Origin: an uncultured Oscillospiraceae bacterium
GTDB lineage: Bacteria > Bacillota > Clostridia > Oscillospirales > Oscillospiraceae
NCBI GenBank assembly: GCA_934591815.1
Contig: CAKTPV010000045.1
Location: 1-6,895, forward strand
Direction of reading: 5' to 3'
DNA length: 6,895 bases
How positions within the stretch are numbered: position 1 is the stretch's first letter; the number at the start of each line of letters is the position of its first letter. Position numbers and translations under genes: made by a program. Of this stretch, positions 1-6,459 are shown piece by piece. Below the pieces are notes generated by a model. That model searched no databases. It saw only the letters and a program-made list of their open reading frames with translations, and had not been told where the DNA came from.

Positions 1-653
1 GCCATCTGAACGATCCTGTCACAGCGTTCGGCAATCGAAGGGTCGTGCGTAACGATGATCAGCGTCTTGCCGCTTTCCTTGCAGAGCCGCATGAGGATGT
101 CCATGACATTCGCTTTGTTCGCCGCGTCCAGTGAGCCGGTGGGTTCGTCCGCAAGGATGATCGGCTGGTCACAGACGATTGCACGGGCGATTGCCACCCG
201 CTGCCGCTCTCCACCGGACAATTTGCCTGCCTTGCGGTTCAGCTTGTCTGATATGTCCAGCTTCTGCGCGATCTCCCTGATTCGGGGCTTATGCTCCCTG
301 CGCTTGATCTGCCTGTTGTAAAGCAGGGGGATTCGGATGTTGTGATATACGGTTTCATCGTCCAGCAGGGCGAAGTCCTGCGCAATATAGCCGAACGAGG
401 CATTTCGGAAAGCGCTGCACCGCCTGTCGCCCATGTTCAGAACTTCCTCTCCGTCCACAGCGACGCTTCCGGAATCCGGCTTCAAAATCAGACCGATAAT
501 GTTCAAAAGTGTGGACTTGCCGCTGCCGGAAGGTCCGACAATGGCGACGGCTTCGCCGCTTTCCACGGAAAGATTGGCGTGATTTACCGCTTTTACGGTG
601 TAGTGGCTGGTTTCATAGCTCTTGCAGGCTTGTGTAACGGTGATTCCCGGCAT
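1..653 (-). CDS. ABC transporter ATP-binding protein, MacB/LolD-like, C-terminus cut by window edge
   Basis: Second ABC ATPase of the block, expected to drive the two half permeases encoded upstream. The 217 visible residues contain Walker [10 protein letters not shown] (40-48), Q-loop Gln92 (YIAQDFAL), signature LSGGE (145-149), Walker B IILADE (165-170) with Glu170, D-loop SLD (174-176) and switch His203 (IIVTHD). The motif set is complete; only the C-terminal end is lost, probably a short piece if it is as compact as the other ATPase. ATG 653 is chosen because AGGAGG lies nine bases upstream and because the fold begins normally ([11 protein letters not shown]). Another ATG at 660 is in a different frame. 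Around the Walker B and D-loop the protein reads much like the other ATPase ([12 protein letters not shown] in both), while Walker A and the N-terminal part differ, so it is a relative rather than a recent copy. Pairing with the half permeases is inferred from adjacency. Confidence 0.94.
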   Translation of the reverse strand, partial: MPGITVTQACKSYETSHYTVKAVNHANLSVESGEAVAIVGPSGSGKSTLLNIIGLILKPDSGSVAVDGEEVLNMGDRRCSAFRNASFGYIAQDFALLDDETVYHNIRIPLLYNRQIKRREHKPRIREIAQKLDISDKLNRKAGKLSGGERQRVAIARAIVCDQPIILADEPTGSLDAANKANVMDILMRLCKESGKTLIIVTHDPSIAERCDRIVQM

Positions 654-656
654 AGT

Positions 657-1787
657 TCATTCCCTCCTTAATCCCTGTGAAAATTTAGATACAAAACGCT
701 GCTGCACAATACTTGTGACAAGGAACGCCGAGCCCATGGTGGCTGCGAATACCATGAGAAGATTCAGCGGCGACGCGAGCCTGTTCAATGACAGGATCAG
801 GAGCGTTCCCGCAAGCGGGATCACATGGTATCCCAACACGAACAGATACATCCTTGCAAAGATAAACCGCTGTGTTGCGCCAAACAGATGATGCACCGCA
901 TATTCCGGGATCCGGCGGCGCAGGATGCGATAGGTGTTCAGCAGCAGCGCACCGAATAAAACCAGCGTGGACATGATGTAGAACAGAAGATACGCCTGAT
1001 GGGTGCGGGTGCTGCTTGCGGCGGAAAGCCGCAAAAAGTTTTCCGTTGACTGTATCTCCGCATAGGCGGAATAGTTTTGATACAGGAACGACCTGACATC
1101 GGCGGTGCTTTCCTCTGTGGGTTCGGCAAGAATCAGACGGTCTATGAACATATCCACCGATACGTGCGGAAACGCCGCGAGGGAAAGGGCATCCTCACAG
1201 GATGGCGAGAAAACATAGAGCGTTTTCTTCAGATTCTCCGATGCGGGTGGAATGTAGTGCAGCGGATGGTAAACGTCCATATCGGATGGAACAACGGTTA
1301 CTGTGCATTCGTGATCTCCGATGCGGAGCGTTTTTCCTTCGTCCCCGGCGCAGTCCGGCGAAACCGCGGCGATGGGTGCACCGCTGCCTGCCGGAAACGG
1401 GAATGCTGTCAGCCGGGTATAGGCGCCCACATAAACGATGGTCTGCTGATACCCGCCGATGCCGGGGAGAAGGACGAGGCTGCCGAGGTTGTCATGCTTT
1501 TGAAACAGATCCACGAGGCCCTGCTGCCGCCCACTGCCTGTGCTGATAGGCTGTGCGGTAGTTTTCCGGTCAGCCGCTGTCATAAGACTGCTCAAATCCT
1601 TTACCCGCACCATGCTCACATCGTTTTGCGTAAAGCGACGGATTGCATCATTTTGTGACGCTACATGCTGGTAACTCAATCCCACCAGCACGAAAGCCAT
1701 GATGGACATTGCGGTTAAAAAGCCGTAAAAAATGACCCATCCGGCATCCTTGACCAAATCCCGTATCACCTGCCTGATCAGTGTCAT
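657..1787 (-). CDS. Half-size FtsX/MacB-like ABC permease B (376 residues)
   Basis: Second half-size permease with the same plan as its upstream neighbour. TM1 is at 17-39, the extracellular domain at about 40-263, TM2 at 264-287, TM3 at 311-333 and TM4 at 341-362. After TM2 the cytoplasmic segment RIPEYAVHHLFGATQRFIF (292-310) carries the same HLFG motif as permease A (300-303 here, 254-257 there). This supports the two as paralogues that may form a heterodimer. The extracellular domain contains three cysteines (146, 161, 197). It shows no catalytic motif that I recognise. ATG 1787 lies one base after the stop of permease A and is preceded by a G-rich AAAGGGGG eight bases upstream. The stop codon lies three bases before the next ATPase start, whose ribosome binding site is inside this gene. 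A role in moving or sensing a peptide at the membrane is inferred from topology and neighbours only. Confidence 0.8.
   Translation of the reverse strand: MTLIRQVIRDLVKDAGWVIFYGFLTAMSIMAFVLVGLSYQHVASQNDAIRRFTQNDVSMVRVKDLSSLMTAADRKTTAQPISTGSGRQQGLVDLFQKHDNLGSLVLLPGIGGYQQTIVYVGAYTRLTAFPFPAGSGAPIAAVSPDCAGDEGKTLRIGDHECTVTVVPSDMDVYHPLHYIPPASENLKKTLYVFSPSCEDALSLAAFPHVSVDMFIDRLILAEPTEESTADVRSFLYQNYSAYAEIQSTENFLRLSAASSTRTHQAYLLFYIMSTLVLFGALLLNTYRILRRRIPEYAVHHLFGATQRFIFARMYLFVLGYHVIPLAGTLLILSLNRLASPLNLLMVFAATMGSAFLVTSIVQQRFVSKFSQGLRRE
663..668 (-). promoter_or_regulatory. Ribosome binding site of the second ATPase gene
   Basis: A perfect AGGAGG on the minus strand, nine bases before ATG 653 and inside the last codons of half permease B. 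It is the strongest Shine-Dalgarno in the block. Confidence 0.85.
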
Positions 1788-1788
1788 A

Positions 1789-2790
1789 TCATCTTCCCCC
1801 TTTCCCCAACCGTGCGGCTGTTCCGCAGTAGCCCGCCCAGTTCAAAATCAGTGAGAACAGTACAAACCCTACCGTAGTACCTATCAGCAGCGTGGTCAGA
1901 TCACTGTCCGGCATATAGGTCAGCCCCCGGTACAGCACCACGCCGAAAAGCAGAGCAGCCGTCAGTGCAATACCCATCGCCGTAAGGGTGGAGCGGAGGA
2001 ACAGCCGTGCTTTTGACAGTCCAAACAAATGATAGATTTGATAGCGGCGGTCATTTTCCCGATACACGGTCAGCACCACATAGGAGAAGCAAAAGATCAA
2101 ACCGAGCATGGCAGCGGAAATCGCTCTGGAAAGAACGCTGTCCGTCAGAAGCTTGGCCGCCAGCGCGGGAAGGCTTAAATGCTGCCGCTGGTCAGTGACC
2201 GTATAGCCGCGGCTCTCGAACAGGGCCGTCAGACCACTGGTGTCCGCGCCATCTGTGAAGTACATTCCGTCCTTCGCCCCGCTCATGGACAACGGATAGA
2301 GAAACCCTGCATTGGAGATAACGGAAGGCACATCCCGTTCCCGATAGGTTCCCAGGACAGGCAGCCCCAGCGCGTCCGGCAAAAACCGTCCGTCGCGCAC
2401 ATAGGTTTCCGAAAAGGCCGCGTCCTCTGCGGTTAATACGCCCTGCGCGTCACAAGGCAGCGAAAGCCCGACGGCTTCACGGAGCCAATCCGAACCGTCC
2501 AGAATGCCGCAGCCTGCGGCAAACCCGTTCTTGTATAGGATTGTCGCCTCGTTTTCCAACGCCCAGCGTTCCAGGAGCACATAAAGCTCATCGGACGGCG
2601 CGGCGGCGCTTGGCGTGCCTGTGTCCTCCTCCGGATGAAGGTATGTCCGGGAGACGTCCGCGACAGTAAAGGATTGCAAGCCCGACACGGGGCTGAAATA
2701 GTAGTCCGAGTAAATGATGGAAACGCCAAGCCCTATGCTCGCAAGAAGCAGGATCGAGCACAGCAAGGCAGCCCAGTTCTTTTTTCGCAT
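1789..2790 (-). CDS. Half-size FtsX/MacB-like ABC permease A (333 residues)
   Basis: Membrane protein not matched to a named family, but with the layout of one FtsX/MacB-type permease unit. TM1 is at 6-27, a large extracellular domain at 28-220, and TM2 (221-243), TM3 (266-288) and TM4 (297-319) follow. The cytoplasmic segment after TM2 reads NDRRYQIYHLFGLSKARLF (246-264), which resembles the conserved FtsX-domain stretch in which a glycine follows a short helix. The extracellular domain ends with GYTVT (195-199), matching GYSVT (166-170) in the fused permease. It holds two cysteines (94, 113) that could pair. ATG 2790 has GGAGG eight bases upstream and begins MRKKNWAALL, a normal start for TM1. 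A TTG at 2820 would overlap the ATPase gene and is less likely. The gene starts 19 nt after the ATPase gene and ends 1 nt before the next permease gene. Very likely it is half of a two-protein permease with that neighbour. Substrate unknown. Confidence 0.8.
   Translation of the reverse strand: MRKKNWAALLCSILLLASIGLGVSIIYSDYYFSPVSGLQSFTVADVSRTYLHPEEDTGTPSAAAPSDELYVLLERWALENEATILYKNGFAAGCGILDGSDWLREAVGLSLPCDAQGVLTAEDAAFSETYVRDGRFLPDALGLPVLGTYRERDVPSVISNAGFLYPLSMSGAKDGMYFTDGADTSGLTALFESRGYTVTDQRQHLSLPALAAKLLTDSVLSRAISAAMLGLIFCFSYVVLTVYRENDRRYQIYHLFGLSKARLFLRSTLTAMGIALTAALLFGVVLYRGLTYMPDSDLTTLLIGTTVGFVLFSLILNWAGYCGTAARLGKGGR
1796..1803 (-). promoter_or_regulatory. Atypical G-run ribosome binding site of half permease B
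   Basis: AAAGGGGG on the minus strand, eight bases before ATG 1787 and within the last codons of permease A. It has GGGGG where GGAGG is expected, so it may bind the ribosome less well. Translation probably relies on coupling to permease A, whose stop is one base before the start. Confidence 0.55.
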
Positions 2791-2798
2791 AGCTTTAC

Positions 2799-2803
2799 CC
2801 TCC
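2799..2803 (-). promoter_or_regulatory. Ribosome binding site of half permease A
   Basis: GGAGG on the minus strand, eight bases before ATG 2790 and just after the stop codon of the ATPase gene. It decides for the ATG over the TTG at 2820. Confidence 0.8.
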
Positions 2804-2809
2804 GTCCTC

Positions 2810-3445
2810 TCACAGCGCAATATGCCGTGTGGCGCAATCGCTCACATAGGGATCATGTGTCACAACAACAATGGTTTTCCCCTGTCGGTTCAGCTCTTTG
2901 AGAATATCCATCACATAGCTGCGGTTGCGCTCGTCCAGACTGCCCGTAGGCTCATCCGCAAGGATAATGTCGGGGGATTTTGCAATGATTTTTGCCAGCG
3001 CCACCCGCTGCTGCTCACCGCCGCTCAAGGTGTAGACCTTACGACGCTCATAGCCCGAAAGCCCCACCTGTGCCAGCGCATCCGCGATGCGTTCTTTCTC
3101 TGCCTTGCCCTTTGCTTTACCGAACCGGGTGGCGAGTTTCATGTTGGCTTCCACGGTATCGGTGTCCACCAGCCCGTAATTCTGAAACAGGTAGGACAGC
3201 TTGTGCCGCCGCAGATGAACCGCAGCGCGGGAGGAAAAGGACGGGTTTCTTGCGCCGCAGAGGGTGACGCTGCCGCTGTCCGGCGTTTCCAGCAGTCCTA
3301 TGATGTTCAGGAGAGTTGTTTTTCCGGCTCCGCTTTCGCCCTTGATGGCGACAAACTCTCCGGCTTCAATATGCAGCGAGTAATCCCGAAACAGGACTTT
3401 TTCCCCGAAGCGTTTATTGATATTGGATAAAGTAATGGCAGTCAT
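2810..3445 (-). CDS. ABC transporter ATP-binding protein, lactococcin-972 / MacB-like group
   Basis: Cytoplasmic ATPase that should power the fused permease encoded just upstream. The 211-residue protein has all ABC motifs: Walker [10 protein letters not shown] (36-44), Q-loop Gln88 (YLFQNYGL), signature LSGGE (140-144), Walker B IILADE (160-165) with catalytic Glu165, D-loop SLDE (169-172) and switch His197 (VVVTHD). It ends about 14 residues after the switch histidine. This compact length is usual for the putative bacteriocin-export ATPases and for MacB/LolD-like ATPases that carry no extra C-terminal domain. ATG 3445 is chosen because AAAGGAG lies seven bases upstream and the ABC fold begins at once ([11 protein letters not shown]). 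Upstream in-frame codons would run into the end of the permease gene. The four-base ATGA overlap indicates coupled translation with the permease, so the two probably form one complex. Pairing with the fused permease rather than the half permeases is inferred from gene order. Confidence 0.95.
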   Translation of the reverse strand: MTAITLSNINKRFGEKVLFRDYSLHIEAGEFVAIKGESGAGKTTLLNIIGLLETPDSGSVTLCGARNPSFSSRAAVHLRRHKLSYLFQNYGLVDTDTVEANMKLATRFGKAKGKAEKERIADALAQVGLSGYERRKVYTLSGGEQQRVALAKIIAKSPDIILADEPTGSLDERNRSYVMDILKELNRQGKTIVVVTHDPYVSDCATRHIAL

Positions 3446-5478
3446 GCTTCCGCTCCTTTCACAATCTGATAGAGGTTCTTCCGGGCAATGCTGCCGCAAG
3501 CAAGCAGCGTGATCAGCAGCTCCGCGAGAAGCGTACCCAGCAGGATATTGTAGTCAAGCTCGATGGTGAACTTTAAGAGCAGCAGCCCCGCCGCTACCGC
3601 CCCATAGTACAGCACCGTCAGCACGAGATGGGTGCGAATACAACTTAATAGGGAATGCCCTTCAATCAGGCGACAGGCGATCCTGTCCCTGTAATTGTCG
3701 CAGTAGAGCCTTGCGCCGAATAAGATCAGGCAGAACAGCCCGATCAGCAGCACCAAAGCCTGTACGCCCCAAATCATCAGCATATAGGTCAGATGATGGA
3801 GCATTTTATCAAAGGTGGCGGCGACGGTCGGTGTGGAAACGGTCGCCGCGTCAATACCCGTTTCCCGCAGGATGGGCAGCAGCTCCGCATACGGATCATC
3901 GGTGGGAACATAGAGGAAATACGCCCCCTGTGAACACCATGCTTCGATGAAAAGCCCGTCCAGCAGGTCACCTTCCTTGACTACAAGGATGGGCGCGGGC
4001 AGAGCGCCGTTGCCCCCAAGCCCTGTGCTGGCGTTATAGGAGTATATGTCAGACGCTTTATCATCGTAGAGGACAATATTCACATCCCCGGAATTTCCCC
4101 AACTCGCGCCGCGCTCCCGTACCTCATCCCGCCTGTATTCCTTGGACTCCGGAAGCAGAATATTCACATGGGTATCGGAAAGCAGAGCGTCACCGATCTG
4201 CTCCCCGTCCGGCGCATAGATGGGGTTGAACGCAAGGTAGTTTCGGTTGATGTGGGCATAATCCTGACCGTATGCCTCTCCCAGCATTTTCCCTTCAAAC
4301 AGGTCGTAATTAAAATCGTTGGCTGCCATGAGTATTCCATTGTAGCGATCCACTGTGGCATAATAGAACGCCAGATAATCCGCGCCCTCCGGTGCTCTGC
4401 CGGAATTAACATTGTTCAGAGGGACAGTCACATAGCCCTTTGTCTTTTGCGAACAGAACTCCGCTGCATGGAAGGTGTTGTAGATCTGCGTGATGTTCCG
4501 CATGGCAATGGTGAGAGAGAATAGAATAAAGATCAGAAAAGCAGCTTTCGCAAGCGTGTTTGTAATGTAGATCCCGCGCTTTGGAACTTTGCCCTTCACA
4601 TACTCCGCGCTGCGCTGCCCGGAGAGGAACAACAGGGAGAGCAGGATGCCCAGTATCAGAGGAACGAGCAGCCACAGACAATCCCCCAGCAGAAACAGCC
4701 CAAATTGCCAGGTCGCCACCGGATGAAGCCACACGGCGCAAATCATGGCGGCGGCAAAAATCAGCAGAAAGCAAAGACACAAAGCAGGGGCAAAGGCTTT
4801 GATCTCCCCCAGCAGGATATTCCCCGTGGTATAGCCCTCCATTTTTTTCAGCACATTTTTCTTGCCTGCGGACAGGGTGTAGAATACGATACTGACGCAG
4901 AGCATAAAGGCAGGAATGAACAGGAAATAAAGCGGCAGTTTGGTAGACAAAAGCCTTTCGTTGGTTGCTGTTACGGAATAGCCCAAGCCTTTCAGCGCAT
5001 GAAGCACCGCGTCAAGCTGCCCTTCCGCCACATACCAGGTCGCGGCGGTCAAGTCATGCTGCTGCGCCTGCATGAGTGGATAGATGGCGGTATCTTGAAA
5101 CAGCGAGGACAGATGCAGCGCCATAGCTCCCGGCTGCTTTGCAGTGGAAAAGAACTCGTCCGATTCCAGCCTCACGCTCCCTTTCCCGGTAGAAACGGAA
5201 AGAAAGCTGTCGGTATGGCTGGTCTTATAGTAGCGGTACAGTGGCTTGTCCCCATCCAGCTCCGCGTAGCGGTACATAATGTCTGCGCCGATATTTCCGA
5301 GCGCAGTATCTATCTGTCCCAAGAATTCGCGGTTGCTCAATGTCTCCGGCTTTTCGAGGATCACCGCCCGTTTATCCAGTATCATGCTTTCCTCTGCGTC
5401 CTGTGCAAAATTGAACAGGGATAGTACCGAAAGCACGGTCATACAGACGGCAAAGCAAAAAATCACAAGTTTTCTCAT
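3442..5478 (-). CDS. Bacteriocin-associated integral membrane protein, fused 8-TM FtsX/MacB-like ABC permease (DUF1430-like)
   Basis: Permease of an ABC transporter resembling the lactococcin-972-group 'bacteriocin-associated integral membrane' proteins, which are usually about 650-700 residues; this one has 678. Hydropathy by eye gives two equivalent halves. Half 1: TM1 4-25, extracellular domain 26-181, TM2 182-203, TM3 229-250, TM4 260-286. Half 2: TM5 307-326, a larger extracellular domain 327-563, TM6 564-592, TM7 616-636, TM8 642-664. After TM2 and after TM6 lie the FtsX-like cytoplasmic motifs KKNVLKKMEGYT (207-218) and YRDRIACRLIEGHS (596-609). The C-terminus (NLYQIVKG) also suits the family. 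ECD1 has no cysteine; ECD2 has two (342, 515). ATG 5478 is preferred because MRKLVIFCF begins the signal-like TM1; a TTG at 5496 would add six polar residues and has no ribosome binding site. The gene follows the anti-sigma gene by 30 nt and overlaps its ATPase gene by ATGA. Whether it gives immunity, export or sensing is unknown. Confidence 0.85.
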   Translation of the reverse strand: MRKLVIFCFAVCMTVLSVLSLFNFAQDAEESMILDKRAVILEKPETLSNREFLGQIDTALGNIGADIMYRYAELDGDKPLYRYYKTSHTDSFLSVSTGKGSVRLESDEFFSTAKQPGAMALHLSSLFQDTAIYPLMQAQQHDLTAATWYVAEGQLDAVLHALKGLGYSVTATNERLLSTKLPLYFLFIPAFMLCVSIVFYTLSAGKKNVLKKMEGYTTGNILLGEIKAFAPALCLCFLLIFAAAMICAVWLHPVATWQFGLFLLGDCLWLLVPLILGILLSLLFLSGQRSAEYVKGKVPKRGIYITNTLAKAAFLIFILFSLTIAMRNITQIYNTFHAAEFCSQKTKGYVTVPLNNVNSGRAPEGADYLAFYYATVDRYNGILMAANDFNYDLFEGKMLGEAYGQDYAHINRNYLAFNPIYAPDGEQIGDALLSDTHVNILLPESKEYRRDEVRERGASWGNSGDVNIVLYDDKASDIYSYNASTGLGGNGALPAPILVVKEGDLLDGLFIEAWCSQGAYFLYVPTDDPYAELLPILRETGIDAATVSTPTVAATFDKMLHHLTYMLMIWGVQALVLLIGLFCLILFGARLYCDNYRDRIACRLIEGHSLLSCIRTHLVLTVLYYGAVAAGLLLLKFTIELDYNILLGTLLAELLITLLACGSIARKNLYQIVKGAEA
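3453..3459 (-). promoter_or_regulatory. Ribosome binding site of the first ATPase gene
   Basis: AAAGGAG on the minus strand, seven bases before ATG 3445 and within the last codons of the permease gene. It fixes the ATPase start and permits coupling through the ATGA overlap. Confidence 0.8.
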
Positions 5479-5482
5479 GGTA

Positions 5483-5494
5483 CACCTACTCTCC
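5483..5494 (-). promoter_or_regulatory. Weak ribosome binding site of the fused permease gene
   Basis: Upstream of ATG 5478 there is no clean Shine-Dalgarno. AGGTG (5483-5487) lies four bases away and GGAG (5491-5494) twelve bases away, so both spacings are poor. Start efficiency may be lower than for the neighbouring genes. This is the least certain start in the block. Confidence 0.45.
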
Positions 5495-5508
5495 AAATGG
5501 TCAGACCG

Positions 5509-6459
5509 CTATTCGTTCTCACCCTCTCTTTTTATACCCCGCAGCTCTTTTACATTATAAAAAATACTCAATGCCAGCAGCATAGCGCAGTAGAACAGAA
5601 CGCCGACTGCAAGGATCAGTTGAAAGTCGCGCCATTCCGAACAGGATGCAGTGCGAAAGCCCATGACACACAGATGCCCCAGCCCGTATGCGATAGGGAT
5701 CGGGAGCAGGCGCTCCACCCGGCGGCGGGATTTTTCTTTCCTGCGCAGCTTGAACCATACCCCGATAAGGATCAGGAACAGGGCGATGTTGAATAGCAGC
5801 CAATAGCCCAAAGAAAGCCCCGCCAAAGCAACCCAGCCGCCGCTGTCGGGCGCGGTGCCGTAGATGCACACCGAGCTGTCGCTGGAGCTTTCGGCGTGTC
5901 CGTTGATAAACTGCGTGAAATAAACGAGAAGCGGCTTGCCGCTCTCCGGCGCTGCGGTCACAGCCTGTACGCCGGGTCTATGGAACGCTCTGTCCCATAC
6001 GGAGGTCCACACCTCAAGATGGTAGACAGTGTTGCGATCATCGGGGTCGGCGATTTGTTGGAGCTTATAATTCGTGACCTCGTTGCTGAAAGAGAGCGTC
6101 ACCGCACCGTTTGCTTCCTCCGTCACAGTCACCAGCTCTGGCGAATAGGCGAAGTATTCCGGCGCAGTCAGAAAGGAGATGACCGACAGCATCAGCGCCA
6201 GCAGCACCGCCGCCGTGCATAGGATGGTCTGCACCTTTTTCATCAGCAGTGCCTTTTTCAGCCGTTTCAGCGGCGCGGCGTCCATGTCGGGCTGCGGCTC
6301 TGTTTGCACCTCCACAGGCTCCCGCAGTTTTTCAAGCTCCGCACGGCAGACGGGGCAGCTTTCCAGATGCCCCTTTACAAACTCCGCCGTATCCTCCGAT
6401 ACCATGTTTTCCACATACAGCGGCAGAATATCGCGGATGATGCTGCACTCATTTTTCAT
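5509..6459 (-). CDS. Membrane-anchored zf-HC2 anti-sigma factor with four predicted TM helices
   Basis: Probable anti-sigma factor that holds the upstream sigma at the membrane until an envelope signal arrives. The 316-residue protein begins with a zinc-binding anti-sigma domain. It has Cys5, the ILPLYVENMVSEDT stretch at 11-24, and the HxxxCxxC motif at His31, Cys35 and Cys38. A basic linker (65-76) leads into TM1 (about 78-97). An extracellular domain of about 110 residues follows (98-208), rich in Ser/Asp near 190-206. TM2 is at about 209-235, then a strongly basic cytoplasmic loop (KLRRKEKSRRRVER, 237-250), TM3 (252-268) and TM4 (280-301). The positive-inside rule fits this topology, with both ends in the cytoplasm. 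Start ATG 6459 has a GGAGG nine bases upstream. Many simple zf-HC2 anti-sigmas have one TM helix, so the three extra helices are unusual. The anti-sigma role rests on the N-terminal motif and the gene pairing; the C-terminal part is not recognised. Confidence 0.88.
   Translation of the reverse strand: MKNECSIIRDILPLYVENMVSEDTAEFVKGHLESCPVCRAELEKLREPVEVQTEPQPDMDAAPLKRLKKALLMKKVQTILCTAAVLLALMLSVISFLTAPEYFAYSPELVTVTEEANGAVTLSFSNEVTNYKLQQIADPDDRNTVYHLEVWTSVWDRAFHRPGVQAVTAAPESGKPLLVYFTQFINGHAESSSDSSVCIYGTAPDSGGWVALAGLSLGYWLLFNIALFLILIGVWFKLRRKEKSRRRVERLLPIPIAYGLGHLCVMGFRTASCSEWRDFQLILAVGVLFYCAMLLALSIFYNVKELRGIKREGENE

Noticed and set aside
2791..2820. TTG start at 2820 for half permease A, giving ten more residues and an overlap with the ATPase gene.
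   Set aside because: ATG 2790 has GGAGG at eight bases and starts directly before TM1. The extension is polar and contains the ribosome binding site itself.
2714..3430. Long plus-strand reading frame (238 codons) opposite the first ATPase gene.
   Set aside because: It is antisense to an ABC ATPase with every motif intact, and its translation shows no recognisable domain. Long antisense frames are expected in GC-rich coding DNA.
1..3445. The two ATPase genes as a recent tandem duplication.
   Set aside because: They share the motifs expected of any MacB/LolD-like ATPase, but Walker A, the N-terminal part and the middle segment differ widely. Any common origin is old.
3446..3499. Longer N-terminus for the first ATPase, starting near 3499 inside the permease gene.
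   Set aside because: The extra 18 residues do not fit the ABC fold, and AAAGGAG points to ATG 3445, which forms a standard ATGA overlap.
4705..5424. Long plus-strand reading frame (239 codons) opposite the fused permease gene.
   Set aside because: It lies entirely within the permease gene on the other strand, has no clear ribosome binding site in context, and is rich in Arg, Gln and His as antisense translations often are.
5479..5508. Short palindrome GGTCTGACC between the anti-sigma and permease genes as an operator or terminator.
   Set aside because: The stem is only four base pairs around one base, has no T-run, and such short palindromes occur by chance.
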